Part shown: positions 35,201-43,724 of the stretch, piece after piece
Position numbering within the stretch: the stretch's first letter is position 1
How the letters are laid out: the number at the start of each line of letters is the position of its first letter
Notes under the pieces: model-generated
Told to the model about the DNA's origin: nothing
Seen by the model: the letters and a program-made list of their open reading frames with translations, nothing else
Database searches by the model: none
DNA from: JAFDWI01 sp963764215
Lineage (GTDB): Bacteria > Actinomycetota > Acidimicrobiia > Acidimicrobiales > Iamiaceae
Direction: 5' to 3'
DNA: 64,000 nt
NCBI GenBank assembly: GCA_963764215.1
Contig: CAVXRS010000003.1
Location: 248,001-312,000, forward strand
Program-made: the position numbers and the translations under genes

Positions 35201-35998
35201 TCAGACAGCGGCGGTCACCGAATCGATCCGGTCGTGCTCGGTGAGCCGACCCCGCAGTTGCAACACCGACTTGGTATGGATCTGACAGACCCGGCTCTCG
35301 GTCACGCCTATGACCTCACCGATCTGGGCAAGGGTGAGTCCCTCGTAGTAGTAGAGGCCCAAGACGAGCCGCTCACGTTCGGGGAGCTTGAGGATCGCGT
35401 CGCGCAGACGTTCCCGTTGCTCCGATGACTCGAAGACATCCGAGGGGCCATCGGACTGATCGGCGACGACCTCTCCCAGGGTCATCGAGTCGTCGGAGTT
35501 CGAACTCGCCGACATGAGGTCGTCCAGCGCGGCGACGCCTGTCATCGAGATCTGGCTGAGCAATCGCTGGAGCTGTTCGACGGACAGCGCGAGATGCTCG
35601 GCCAGCTCCTCGTCGGAAGGGGGCCGATGCAACTCGGCCTCGAGCTCGGCAATGGCCGTCTCGATGCGTCGGGATTTTGCTCGCACCGAGCGCGGTACCC
35701 AGTCCATTGCCCGCAACTCGTCCATGATCGACCCGCGGATGCGGGTGATGGCATAGGTCTCGAAGCGGTAGCCACGGGACGGCTCGAACTTCTCGATCGC
35801 GTCGATCAGGCCGAACATCCCCGAAGAGACCAGGTCGGCCTGGTCCACGTTCTGGGGCAGACCGACCGCGACCCGTCCGGCCACGTACTTGACAAGTGGC
35901 GAATACTGCAGGATGAGCTGGTCCCGTAGCCCGCGTCGTCCCGACTGCTTGTAACGCTTCCAGAGTGCGTCGATCTCGTCTCGTTGGGCGTCGCTCAT
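35201..35998 (-). CDS. whiG: RNA polymerase sigma factor, WhiG/FliA type
   Basis: A 265-residue group 3 sigma-28-like factor. Seen: region 2 'LVKYVAGRVAVGLPQNVDQADL' (core 'VAGRVAVGLPQNVDQADL'), 'GLIDAIEKFEPSRGYRFETYA', 'RIRGSIMDELRAMDWVPRSVR' (core 'IRGSIMDELRAMDWVPR'), a region-3 helix and region 4.2 'EGLTLAQIGEVIGVTESRVCQIHTKS'. In Streptomyces WhiG starts sporulation; in motile actinobacteria the homologue drives flagellar genes. No flagellar or sporulation genes are in this window, so the role is open. No anti-sigma gene is adjacent. Confidence 0.9.
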   Translation of the reverse strand: MSDAQRDEIDALWKRYKQSGRRGLRDQLILQYSPLVKYVAGRVAVGLPQNVDQADLVSSGMFGLIDAIEKFEPSRGYRFETYAITRIRGSIMDELRAMDWVPRSVRAKSRRIETAIAELEAELHRPPSDEELAEHLALSVEQLQRLLSQISMTGVAALDDLMSASSNSDDSMTLGEVVADQSDGPSDVFESSEQRERLRDAILKLPERERLVLGLYYYEGLTLAQIGEVIGVTESRVCQIHTKSVLQLRGRLTEHDRIDSVTAAV

Positions 35999-36010
35999 GC
36001 GAATCGGCCC

Positions 36011-36931
36011 TCACGCGCGGGGGTGGGAAGAATCGAGGACCTTCCGGAGTCGGTCTCTCGTCACATGAGTGTACCCCTGAGTCGTCGAAAGGTCGGCGTG
36101 ACCGAGGAGCTCCTGGACCACTCGGAGGTCGGCACCGCCTTCGAGCAGGTGGGTGGCGAAGGTGTGACGCAGCTCGTGCGGGTGGGTGGGGCGGGCTGCT
36201 CGTGCGTCCACGATTCGGCGGAGATCCCGGGGGGTGAGCGGATGGCCCCGCCGGTTCAGGAACACCGGATCGTCCGGTCCGCGCCCGATCGGGTGCTCGG
36301 TCTCCGGTGCCAACGACCGCACCAGATCGCGACGGTCCCGCCATTCACGAAGTGCGGCCCGCGCGGGTTCGTCGACCGGGACCTGTCGCTGTTTGGACCC
36401 CTTCCCCCTGACCAGCAGTCGACGGTCGTGGTCGGCGAAGTCGCCGAATCGAATCCCACACAGCTCTGCCACGCGCAGACCGCTGCCATAGAGCAGTTCG
36501 AGAACGCACCGGTCTCGGGCGTCCAGTGCACGGGCCATCGGGTCGTCGTCGGCCCGACCGCCTCCACCGTCGCCGAGGAGGCGTTCCAACTCGACCTCGG
36601 AGAGCACCTGGGGCACACGCCTGGGGCCCGAGGGCGCCGACATGCCGCTCGTCGGATCCTCGGCGATGACCCCGGTACGGACCAACCACCCGAAGTACCG
36701 TCGCAATGTGGAGGCCTTCCGGGCGATCGACGTCGCCGCGTACCCCAGGGTGGTGAGCGTCGAGAGATAGCGACGGAGCGTCCGCCGATCGACAGCCGCC
36801 GGCGAGACGATCCCGGCCCGGCCACACCAGATGCCGAACCCGGCGAGATCTCTCCGGTACGCGTCGACCGTGGACGTGGCGAGCGAACCGAGCGAAGCGG
36901 CGAACGCGTCGAATCTCCACGCCGAATCCAT
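36011..36931 (-). CDS. xerC: Tyrosine recombinase XerC-like
   Basis: A 306-residue site-specific recombinase that resolves chromosome dimers at dif. Seen: N-terminal SAM-like domain ('STVDAYRRDLAGF'), then the catalytic set: Arg in 'YGSGLRVAELCG', Lys in 'RGKGSKQRQVPV', 'HELRHTFATHLLEGG' (HxxR), 'LGHADLSTTQGYTHV' with the second His and nucleophilic Tyr. The context (between whiG and dprA) is a housekeeping one, so I read it as XerC rather than a phage integrase. Nine to twelve bases separate it from its neighbours. Confidence 0.92.
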   Translation of the reverse strand: MDSAWRFDAFAASLGSLATSTVDAYRRDLAGFGIWCGRAGIVSPAAVDRRTLRRYLSTLTTLGYAATSIARKASTLRRYFGWLVRTGVIAEDPTSGMSAPSGPRRVPQVLSEVELERLLGDGGGGRADDDPMARALDARDRCVLELLYGSGLRVAELCGIRFGDFADHDRRLLVRGKGSKQRQVPVDEPARAALREWRDRRDLVRSLAPETEHPIGRGPDDPVFLNRRGHPLTPRDLRRIVDARAARPTHPHELRHTFATHLLEGGADLRVVQELLGHADLSTTQGYTHVTRDRLRKVLDSSHPRA

Positions 36932-36940
36932 GACCGCAGG

Positions 36941-38053
36941 CTATCCGCGCCGCTCGTACCACCCGCCGGAGCGCGCGAGCACGCCTTCGGCCTCGAGACG
37001 CGTGGCGATCGACACGACCTGTGCGAACGGAAGGTCGACCCGCGCGGCGACCTCGTCCAAGGTCGCCGCGTCGCCGGTCACCGCACCCAGGACCGCCGAC
37101 TCGTCTGCTCCGAACGACCGCGATGGCCGAGCTGCGCTCCGGTCGGGATCGATGTCGAGCGATTCCAGCAATTCCGAGGCACTCAGTGCCGGCGCGGCTC
37201 CGTCGGCGAGCAGGCGGTTCGTGCCGGCCGAGGTCGCCACCGAGATCGGTCCGGGTACGGCACGCACGTCGACCGAACGGGCCACGGCCTCGTCGACGGT
37301 GTAGAGCGAACCGCCCCGCTCCGCGGATTCGACCACGACCACCATCCGGGCCAGCGCGGCGATGAGCCGATTCCGAGCCGGGAACCTCCAGGGTTCGGCG
37401 GTCGCCCCCGGCGGAGCCTCACTGAGCACCGCGCCCCGTGCGGCAACGGCCTGCCAGAGTGCACGGTTCCGGGTCGGGTACACCACGTCCAGTCCCGTCC
37501 CCACCACCGCCACCGGCGGCGCCGCCCCTCCGGCGACATCGAGCGCACCGGCATGAGCCGCGGCATCGATGCCCAACGCCAGACCGGACACGACCGTCAC
37601 CCCGGCCGCGGCGAGTTCCCGCCCGAACCGTCGGGCGACGTCGTGGCCATAGCGGGTGCACCGGCGGGTCCCGACGATGGCGACCACCGTTTCCGCGAGC
37701 ACTCCCGGATCTCCGAGTGCCCACAGGATCGCCGGTGGTTCGATGTCGTCGCGCAGTGTGGGAGGAAATCCGGGGTCATCGGGACCCAACGTCGTGATGC
37801 CCAACCGCCGATGCTGCTCCAGGAGCGCATCGGGATCGATGTCCGACGCCTGCGCGCGCCATCGACCGGAAAGGTCGTGCAAGCGGCTGCCGAGCCCCTC
37901 GGCAACCGAGGCATCGGACGAGATCGTGCCCCGGCGGATGTGCCTCCATGCTTCGGCGGGCTCCCAGGTGTCGGTCAACATCCGCAGTCGGGCGGGACCC
38001 ACACCCGACAGCGACGCCAGGGCACTCAAATGGGCCGCGTCGATCGCCTTCAT
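36941..38053 (-). CDS. dprA: DNA processing protein DprA
   Basis: A 370-residue ssDNA-binding protein that loads RecA on incoming DNA during transformation. Seen: N-terminal helix-hairpin-helix-like 'LASLSGVGPARLRML', Rossmann core 'VAIVGTRRCTRYGHDVARRFG' (core 'VGTRRCTRYG'), 'TVVSGLALGIDAAAH', 'VVGTGLDVVYPTRN', 'FPARNRLIAALA', 'VVESAERGGSL' and 'VPGPISVATSAGTNRLLADGA' (core 'SAGTNRLLADGA'), and a winged-helix C-terminus. The ATG overlaps the comM stop (ATGA). Confidence 0.95.
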   Translation of the reverse strand: MKAIDAAHLSALASLSGVGPARLRMLTDTWEPAEAWRHIRRGTISSDASVAEGLGSRLHDLSGRWRAQASDIDPDALLEQHRRLGITTLGPDDPGFPPTLRDDIEPPAILWALGDPGVLAETVVAIVGTRRCTRYGHDVARRFGRELAAAGVTVVSGLALGIDAAAHAGALDVAGGAAPPVAVVGTGLDVVYPTRNRALWQAVAARGAVLSEAPPGATAEPWRFPARNRLIAALARMVVVVESAERGGSLYTVDEAVARSVDVRAVPGPISVATSAGTNRLLADGAAPALSASELLESLDIDPDRSAARPSRSFGADESAVLGAVTGDAATLDEVAARVDLPFAQVVSIATRLEAEGVLARSGGWYERRG

Positions 38054-39561
38054 GCGGCCTCTTCGGTCACGCGCGGATCGGATCTCAAGGCCAGCGCCAT
38101 ACCGACGTGCTCGGCCGTCAACGGGACCGGATCGGTCTGGAGGTCGGCGATCGTCAACGCAAGACGTCGCACCCGGGTCAAGCCCCGGGCGGTGAGCGCG
38201 CCGACGCGCAATGCCGTGTCCAGCAGGTTCTGGGCACCGCCGGTGAGCGGCGTGGTCTGCTCGAGTGCCGATCCGGTCAACTCGGCGTTGCAGTGCACCC
38301 CGCGGGCCGTGGCCCGATCCCGTGCCGCCCGCACCCGTTCCGCCACGACCGCGGTCGATTCGCCCGGGGCTCCGCCCAGGAGCCGGTCGGTGTCCGGTTT
38401 CGTCACATCGATACGCAGATCGAACCGGTCGAGCAAGGGCCCCGACAGGCGACGCCGATACCTGGCCCGTTCGCGCTCGCTGCAGCGACAGTGCCCCGGG
38501 CGGAGTGCCTCGCCACACGGACAGGGATTCATCGCCGCAACGAGCAGGAATCGCGCCGGCAACACGACCGACGCGGCAGCCCGCGCGACCCTGATCCAGC
38601 CCAGTTCGAGGGGTTGGCGCAACGCATCCAGCACGTGCGGGGCGAATTCGCCGAGTTCGTCGAGGAACAGCACCCCGTGGGTTGCACAGCTCGCCTCACC
38701 CGGACGCAGGGTCGGCGCGCCTCCACCGATCAGCGCGACCATCGTCGTACTGTGGTGTGGATCGCGGAACGGGGGGACCCGGACGAGCTGGCGCGACGGA
38801 ATGGGCAGACCGGCCGCCGAATGCACCTTGGTCACCGCGAGCGACTCGTCGCGATCGAGTGGCGGGAGCAGCCCGGGAAGGCGTCGGGCGAGCATGGTCT
38901 TGCCGGCTCCGGGCGGGCCGACCATCAACAGATGATGTCCGCCCGCGGCGGCGATCTCCAGCGCGTACCGAGCCGCCGGTTGACCGCGCACATCTGCCAG
39001 ATCGGGGACCGTTGCGACGTCGTCGGGTTCGTCGTCGACAGGCATGGGGGGCCACGGGCCCTCGCCGAGCAGCGCTTCGACGGCTTCCCGGAGAGTACGC
39101 ACCGGGCGGATGCTCGCCGAGGTCGCCAACGCCGCCAGGTGGGCTGCCGCCGCGGGAACGACGACGTCATCGGTGGCGAGGGCATCGACCAGGGGTACGA
39201 TCCCTGCGACCGACCGGACCGTACCGTCCAGACCCAGTTCTCCCACTGCCGAAAGGGGTTCGAGCGCTTCTGCCGGGAGCTGGCCATCGGCGGCGAGGAC
39301 GGCGAGCGCGATCGCGAGATCGAGACCGGATCCGGCCTTGCGGACGCCGGACGGGGCGAGATTGATCGTGACGCGCTGTTGTGGCCAACGCAGCCCGGAC
39401 GAGAGCAGAGCGGCGCGGACCCGGTCACGGGCCTCCCGACAGGCGGCATCGGGCAGACCGACGATGGAGAATCCGGGGAGCCCCTGGGAGACATGTGCTT
39501 CGACGGTGACCGGACGTCCCTCGACGCCGAGCACGGTCGCGGCGAGGATGGTGGCGAGCAT
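38050..39561 (-). CDS. comM: YifB/ComM-family AAA+ ATPase
   Basis: A 503-residue Mg-chelatase-like AAA+ helicase; ComM promotes branch migration during natural transformation. Seen: Lon-protease-like N-terminal fold ('GLPGFSIVGLPDAACREARDRV', core 'FSIVGLPDAACREARDR'), Walker A 'VGPPGAGKTML', Walker B 'VLFLDELGEF', 'ARFLLVAAMNPCPCG' and a zinc-like 'HCRCSERERARYRRRLSGPLLDRFD' stretch (core 'RRRLSGPLLDRFD'). The ATG at 39561 is preferred because family members begin 'MLA'; a GTG four codons earlier is also open. Translationally coupled to dprA. Confidence 0.93.
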   Translation of the reverse strand: MLATILAATVLGVEGRPVTVEAHVSQGLPGFSIVGLPDAACREARDRVRAALLSSGLRWPQQRVTINLAPSGVRKAGSGLDLAIALAVLAADGQLPAEALEPLSAVGELGLDGTVRSVAGIVPLVDALATDDVVVPAAAAHLAALATSASIRPVRTLREAVEALLGEGPWPPMPVDDEPDDVATVPDLADVRGQPAARYALEIAAAGGHHLLMVGPPGAGKTMLARRLPGLLPPLDRDESLAVTKVHSAAGLPIPSRQLVRVPPFRDPHHSTTMVALIGGGAPTLRPGEASCATHGVLFLDELGEFAPHVLDALRQPLELGWIRVARAAASVVLPARFLLVAAMNPCPCGEALRPGHCRCSERERARYRRRLSGPLLDRFDLRIDVTKPDTDRLLGGAPGESTAVVAERVRAARDRATARGVHCNAELTGSALEQTTPLTGGAQNLLDTALRVGALTARGLTRVRRLALTIADLQTDPVPLTAEHVGMALALRSDPRVTEEAA

Positions 39562-39747
39562 GGGCGGCCTCACTTCCCGTCACGCCCACGACGTGGCGCG
39601 ACGTTGTCGGATGATGACGGGGCGGCGCAGCGCCGCGAGACCTATCGGTACCGCTCACCATACGAATCGGGTGGGACAGCGTCGGCCCGCGAGATCGGGC
39701 GGCGACGCCATCGCCTGCTCACCCGGGCCGAGCGCTCGACGTGGTGT

Positions 39748-40339
39748 TCAGTCGAACGCTGCCGTCATCCGGACTTCGGAGGTCACCACGGCGCGACCGG
39801 CGAGCTGCACACGATCTCCCGCACGGGCCATGTGGACGGTTCCGCCTCGCGGTGAGGCCTGATAGCCGACCAGGGTCCTTCGTCCGAGCCGGTCACCCCA
39901 GAGACACGCGAGGACACAGTGCGCTGATCCGGTGACGGGGTCCTCGGGAATGCCCTTCGTCGGGGCGAACACACGGCTCACCATGTCGTAGTCGGGTCGC
40001 TCGCTCGCCGCGGTCACGACAACGGGCCGCTCCACCGATGCTGCGAGCGCGCCAAGGTCGGGACGAAGTGCACGGACCGTTGACTCGTCGGGAAGTTCAG
40101 CGACCGTGAAAAGCCGCGATCGCCAGACGCGCACCGGCAGCGCACCGAGCGCGGAACCCGGCAGCGACCCTGCGTCGCTTCGTTCGGGAGGATCGGCCCG
40201 CGAACGCCGTCTCCGCAAGGTTCATCTCGGCGATCACCTCGGCCACGTCCAGAGCGGAGGTCCACTCTGCACGCCACCTTCCCATCGATTGGCCGGCGCA
40301 AGCCGGCGAGGGGGCCCGGAGCTGCGGACCGTCGCACAA
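39748..40339 (-). pseudogene. PhzF-family remnant
   Basis: The C-terminal 150 residues match PhzF-like isomerases well: 'AELPDESTVRALRPDLGALA', 'FAPTKGIPEDPVTGSAHCVL', 'LVGYQASPRGGTVHM'. Before them only a short PhzF-like scrap ('VIAEMNLAETAF') is present in another frame. The conserved N-terminal 'FxGNP' and the central domain are missing. About 590 bases remain, against about 850 expected, and the crotonase stop at 40352 leaves no room for the N-terminus. It is therefore probably an internally deleted, non-functional gene, beyond what simple sequencing indels explain. Confidence 0.7.
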
Positions 40340-40351
40340 CCCTGGGAAGGG

Positions 40352-41125
40352 TCAGTGGCCCTTGAAGTCGGCCGGTCGCTTCTGCAGGAACGCCAGCATC
40401 GCTTCAGTGGTGTCCTCGGTCGTGAAATTGATGGCCTGGGCGGCTCCCTCGGCGCCCAACGCCTCGGAGAAGCTCCGCTGCGTTCCCTGATGGACCAGTC
40501 GTTTGGTCGAGGTCAACGCGATCGGCGGGAGCGCACTGAGCCGGTCGGTCCAGTCGGCGACCGCCGCGTCCAGTTCCAAGGTGGGAACCACCCGGTTCAC
40601 CAACCCGATGCGCTCCGCTTCGGCCGCGTCGATGACATCGGCCAGAAGACAGAGTTCGAGAGCTCTGTGCAGCCCCACGCGCCGGGGCAGGAGCCACGAC
40701 CCTCCGAAATCGACCGAGAGTCCCCTTTTGGTGAAGATCTCGCTGAAGCGTGAGCGTTCCGATGCCACGACCAGATCACACCCCAGGGCCAGGTTCAGCC
40801 CGGCTCCGGCGGCAACGCCGTCGATCCGCGCGACACTCGGCTGGGGCAGCGCGTGCAGGGCGAGCGCGGCCTCATTGATCTGCTCCATGTGGCGGGTCCA
40901 GTGGCGTGCCACCCCTCCACCGTCACCCGGCGCGAGATCGGCTCCCGAACAGAACTCGTCGCCCGCTCCGGTCACCACGACCACCCGGACGGTGTCGTCG
41001 TGCCCGATCGCCGTGAACGCCTCACACAATTCGTTCCACATCGCATTGGTGATGGCGTTCTTGTGCGCCGGGTTGTCCAGCACCACCGTCGCGACCGATC
41101 CGTTTCGTTCCACGCGTATGGGCAT
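40352..41125 (-). CDS. Enoyl-CoA hydratase/isomerase family protein
   Basis: A 257-residue crotonase. Seen: 'VLDNPAHKNAITNAMWNEL', oxyanion-hole 'GAGDEFCSGADL' and 'IDGVAAGAGLNLALGCDLV', 'FSEIFTKRGLSVDFGGSWLL' in which the first catalytic Glu position is Lys/Arg-flanked and the second reads Asp, and a C-terminal 'EAMLAFLQKRPADFKGH' typical of the family. The Asp at the second catalytic position suggests an isomerase or PaaG-like chemistry rather than a plain hydratase. It lies between yraN and the phzF remnant, outside the usual content of this housekeeping run. Confidence 0.85.
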   Translation of the reverse strand: MPIRVERNGSVATVVLDNPAHKNAITNAMWNELCEAFTAIGHDDTVRVVVVTGAGDEFCSGADLAPGDGGGVARHWTRHMEQINEAALALHALPQPSVARIDGVAAGAGLNLALGCDLVVASERSRFSEIFTKRGLSVDFGGSWLLPRRVGLHRALELCLLADVIDAAEAERIGLVNRVVPTLELDAAVADWTDRLSALPPIALTSTKRLVHQGTQRSFSEALGAEGAAQAINFTTEDTTEAMLAFLQKRPADFKGH

Positions 41126-41164
41126 GGCGTCACCGTACCCCGGTCGGCCGAAGCGTCGGTCCAC

Positions 41165-41542
41165 TCAGAATGCCCCGGCGATCACCTCGACCCGACCACC
41201 CAGCACCGAGACCACGTCGAATCGCAGTCGTGCGCCGTGCACGTCGTGCTCGTCGAGCCATCGCAGCGCCAGATGTCGGATCCGTCGTTGCTTGGCCGGG
41301 GTGACTGCCGCGGCGGGCACGCCGTAGGCGGAGGAACTCCGGCTCTTCACCTCGCAGAAGACCAGGCAGCCTTCACCTGCCGCGATCAGATCCAGCTCGC
41401 CATCGCGACAGCGCCAGTTGCGATCGAGGATCTCGTAGCCGTCGCTGAGGTACCACGCGGCCGCAGCGTCCTCCCCGGCCACCCCCAGGGCCTGTCGTCG
41501 TCGAACCTGTTCAGCGGAATAGCGTGGGTGTCGAGTGGGCAC
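41165..41542 (-). CDS. yraN: YraN (UPF0102) family endonuclease-like protein
   Basis: A 125-residue protein of the Holliday-junction-resolvase-like nuclease fold. Seen: 'ALGVAGEDAAAAWYLSDGYEILDRNWRC' (core 'AGEDAAAAWYLSDGYEIL'), the putative active site 'DGELDLIA' and 'LVFCEVKSRSS' (E...D...ExK pattern), and 'KQRRIRHLALRWL'. Function in vivo is unknown; the gene is conserved next to rplS and comM/dprA. The start is a GTG at 41542. rnhB and lepB, often found between rplS and yraN, are absent here. Confidence 0.9.
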   Translation of the reverse strand: MPTRHPRYSAEQVRRRQALGVAGEDAAAAWYLSDGYEILDRNWRCRDGELDLIAAGEGCLVFCEVKSRSSSAYGVPAAAVTPAKQRRIRHLALRWLDEHDVHGARLRFDVVSVLGGRVEVIAGAF

Positions 41543-41586
41543 ACCGGGGGCGTACCCCAGGTCGACCCGACCTCAAACCTGGAAGG

Positions 41587-41934
41587 TCAGTTGACCCGCT
41601 TTTCCTTCACCTTCGCGGCCTTGCCGATCCGGTCACGCAGGTAGTACAGCTTGGCGCGACGGACATCACCACGGCTCACGACCTCGATCGTGTCGATCGC
41701 CGGGGTGTGCACGGGAAATGTCCGCTCCACGCCGACGCCGTAGCTGATCTTGCGGACGGTGAACGTCTCCCGGATTCCATCACCCTGTCGTCGGATCACC
41801 ACTCCCTGGAACACCTGGATCCGATGCTTGTCGCCTTCGACGACACGCACGTGGACCTTCAGATTGTCGCCGGGGGCGAAGTCGGGCACATCGTCGCGCA
41901 GGTGCTCCTGATCGATGAGGTCGGTGGGGTTCAT
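41587..41934 (-). CDS. rplS: 50S ribosomal protein bL19
   Basis: A 115-residue ribosomal protein at the subunit interface. Seen: 'DFAPGDNLKVHVRVVEGDK', 'RIQVFQGVVIRRQGDGIRETFTVRKIS' (core 'QVFQGVVIRRQGDGIRETFT'), 'GVGVERTFPVHTPAID' and 'VRRAKLYYLRDRIGKAAK', all diagnostic. ATG start, 13 bases after the trmD stop. Length is normal and the frame is intact. Confidence 0.97.
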   Translation of the reverse strand: MNPTDLIDQEHLRDDVPDFAPGDNLKVHVRVVEGDKHRIQVFQGVVIRRQGDGIRETFTVRKISYGVGVERTFPVHTPAIDTIEVVSRGDVRRAKLYYLRDRIGKAAKVKEKRVN

Positions 41935-41947
41935 GGTGGATCGAATG

Positions 41948-42686
41948 CTAGGCGTCGGGATCTTGTGGGCCCAAAAGGTCGGATTCGTCACGAATCGGTC
42001 CACCGTGCCGCTCGATCAGGTCCGGCCGTTGCCGCATCGTCCGACGAAGCGCCTGGTTCCGGCGCCAGTTCCTCGATCCGGGCATGATCACCGGATCTGA
42101 GCACCTCCGGGACACTCCACTCACGGAACGTCGCCGGGCGGGTGTAGTGCGGATACTCCAACAGATCCCCGCGGAACGACTCCTCCTGTGCCGACGACGC
42201 ATTACCCATCACCCCGGGAACCAACCGGCTCGTCGCCTCCAGGATCACCAGTGCACCGACCTCTCCGCCGGAGACGACCACGTCGCCGATCGAGACCTCA
42301 TCGTCGACCAGATGTTCTCTGATCCGCTCGTCCACTCCTTCGTAGCGTCCACAGAGCAGCGAGAAACCTCCCGACGACGCGAGCTCGTCGGCCATCTGCT
42401 GATCGAAGCGCCGTCCTCCCGGCGACAAGAGCAACAACGGGCGGGGCGCCCGGGTGGCTTCGACCACCTCGAACACCGGTTCCGGCATCATCACCATGCC
42501 CGCTCCACCGCCGAACGGTGCGTCGTCCACGCTGCGGTGGACGTCGTGCGCGCCGTCACGGATGTCGTGTATCCGAAGATCCAACCGTCCCGTCGCGCGG
42601 GCACGACCGAGGAGCGCCCGCGCGCTGAATCCGTCGATCAATTCGGGGAAGATCGTGAAGACGTCGACCCGTAGCCCGACTTCCAT
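41948..42686 (-). CDS. trmD: tRNA (guanine-N1)-methyltransferase (frameshifted near the C-terminus)
   Basis: TrmD methylates G37 of tRNAs using SAM. Seen: 'VDVFTIFPELIDGF', the trefoil-knot motifs 'LLLSPGGRRFDQQ', 'LLCGRYEGVDERI' and 'DEVSIGDVVVSGGEVGALV', 'QEESFRGDLLEYPHYTRPA' and 'VLRSGDHARI'. After that the frame shifts near 42066: the conserved 'NWRRNQALRRTMRQRPDL' continues in the next frame to a stop at 41948. Repaired length about 245 residues. The ATG overlaps the rimM stop (ATGA). Confidence 0.94.
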
Positions 42687-43138
42687 CAGAACAGTCCCTC
42701 GGGCACGTCGACCACGATCCGGTCGTCGATCTCGACGATGAACACCGCGGGCACGAGAGTCCCGTCTTCCAACACCAACAGGTCGTGGGCCGGATTCGGC
42801 TGCACGGCCTCCACAGGACCATGACCGACCCCGGCGGTGTCGACGACTTCGAGACCCACGACCTGGTGGACCCAGACACCTTCTGCAGCCGGGTCCGGAC
42901 TGGCACGGAGCACCAGGCCTCCCAACTGCTCCGCAGCCTCCCGGTCGTCGATGCCGTCGAAGTGAACGAGCCAACGGCGACCGTGCTCGTGTGCGTGGCG
43001 GACGATCAGCGGACCTCGCTCGGAGCCGAGCTCGGATCCGGCCGCGAGCCGCGACCGGTCGTCGGAGATCAGAGCGACGACGACGTCCCCACGAAGTCCG
43101 TGGGGACGTTCGACGCGGGCAACCTCGAGGGTCGTCAG
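42686..43138 (-). CDS. rimM: Ribosome maturation factor RimM, probable CTG start
   Basis: A 150-residue 16S rRNA processing factor. Seen: N-terminal 'LEVARVERPHGLRGDVVV', 'WLVHFDGIDDREAAEQLGGLVLRA' (core 'FDGIDDREAAEQLGG'), and the PRC-barrel C-domain 'HQVVGLEVVD...LEDGTLVPAVFIVEID' ending 'VDVPEGLF'. The frame is intact over the whole protein, yet no ATG, GTG or TTG exists between the khpA stop and the conserved N-terminus. The only sensible initiator is CTG at 43138, whose CTGA overlaps the khpA stop exactly as ATGA/GTGA overlaps do elsewhere in this window. Confidence 0.9.
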   Translation of the reverse strand: MTTLEVARVERPHGLRGDVVVALISDDRSRLAAGSELGSERGPLIVRHAHEHGRRWLVHFDGIDDREAAEQLGGLVLRASPDPAAEGVWVHQVVGLEVVDTAGVGHGPVEAVQPNPAHDLLVLEDGTLVPAVFIVEIDDRIVVDVPEGLF

Positions 43139-43380
43139 TCGACGAACTCCACGTCGACCCGACGGTCCTGCCGTGCTGCGGCGGCCCGCACCACGGCGCG
43201 GATCGCATCGGCAGTGTGCCCCCGTCGACCGATCACCCGGCCCATGTCACCGTCAGCAACCCGCACGTCGTAGCGATCGGGGTCGGCGGCCTCCATGTCG
43301 ACCTCCACGGCCTCCGGGGCGTCGACGATCGAGCGCACGATGTACTCCAGGACTGCCCCTGCGGGGTCGCCTTCGCTCAC
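43135..43380 (-). CDS. khpA: KH-domain RNA-binding protein KhpA
   Basis: An 81-residue protein with one KH domain. Seen: 'AVLEYIVRSIVDAPEAVEVD' at the N-terminus, the KH GxxG-like loop 'DMGRVIGRRGHTADAIRAVV' and a final beta strand 'RRVDVEFVD'. In other bacteria KhpA pairs with KhpB/Jag and affects cell elongation and RNA stability. The GTG at 43380 overlaps the rpsP stop (GTGA), and its own stop overlaps the rimM start. The position between rpsP and rimM is conserved. Confidence 0.93.
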   Translation of the reverse strand: MSEGDPAGAVLEYIVRSIVDAPEAVEVDMEAADPDRYDVRVADGDMGRVIGRRGHTADAIRAVVRAAAARQDRRVDVEFVD

Positions 43381-43666
43381 GACGCGGCGCCGGAGCTCGT
43401 TGCGGCACCACCCTCGAACGTCGCCCACACGCCGGTCGCAACCGAGAAGCTTGCGCGACAGCCTCGGTGGGCTGTGCGCCGTTGCGGAGCCACTTGAGCG
43501 CCTTCTCCTCGTCCACCAGCACACCGGACGGCTCGAGGCGCGGTTGGTAGGTGCCGATGATCTCGATCATCCGCCCGTTGCGCGGCGAACGCGAATCCGC
43601 GGCGACGATGCGGTAGGTCGGTTGCTTCTTCTTGCCCATTCGCACCAAGCGGAGCTTCACGGCCAC
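43377..43666 (-). CDS. rpsP: 30S ribosomal protein bS16 (two close frameshifts)
   Basis: An essential ribosomal protein. Seen: 'MAVKLRLVRMGKKKQPTYRI', 'VAADSRSPRNGRMIEIIGTY' and 'ALKWLRNGAQPTEAV' in one frame. Then within about 25 bases near 43445-43465 the frame changes twice: 'KLL' is in the second frame and 'ATGVWATFEGGAATSSGAAS' in the third, ending at a TGA at 43377. Because bS16 is essential and the pieces fit the family exactly when joined, sequencing indels are the likely cause. Repaired length about 96 residues. Confidence 0.93.
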
Positions 43667-43724
43667 TGAGTTCTTCTTTCGGTCCGATTCGTGCGGAAGG
43701 ACAAGTCTGTTCGCCGGTGGGCGC

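Noticed and set aside
36011..36931. Tyrosine recombinase as sign of a prophage or integrative element
   Set aside because: It lies in the conserved whiG-xerC-dprA-comM order, with no phage genes, att repeats or tRNA nearby.
35984..38935. Open frame of 983 codons on the plus strand across xerC, dprA and comM
   Set aside because: Antisense shadow of three conserved genes; no recognisable motif.
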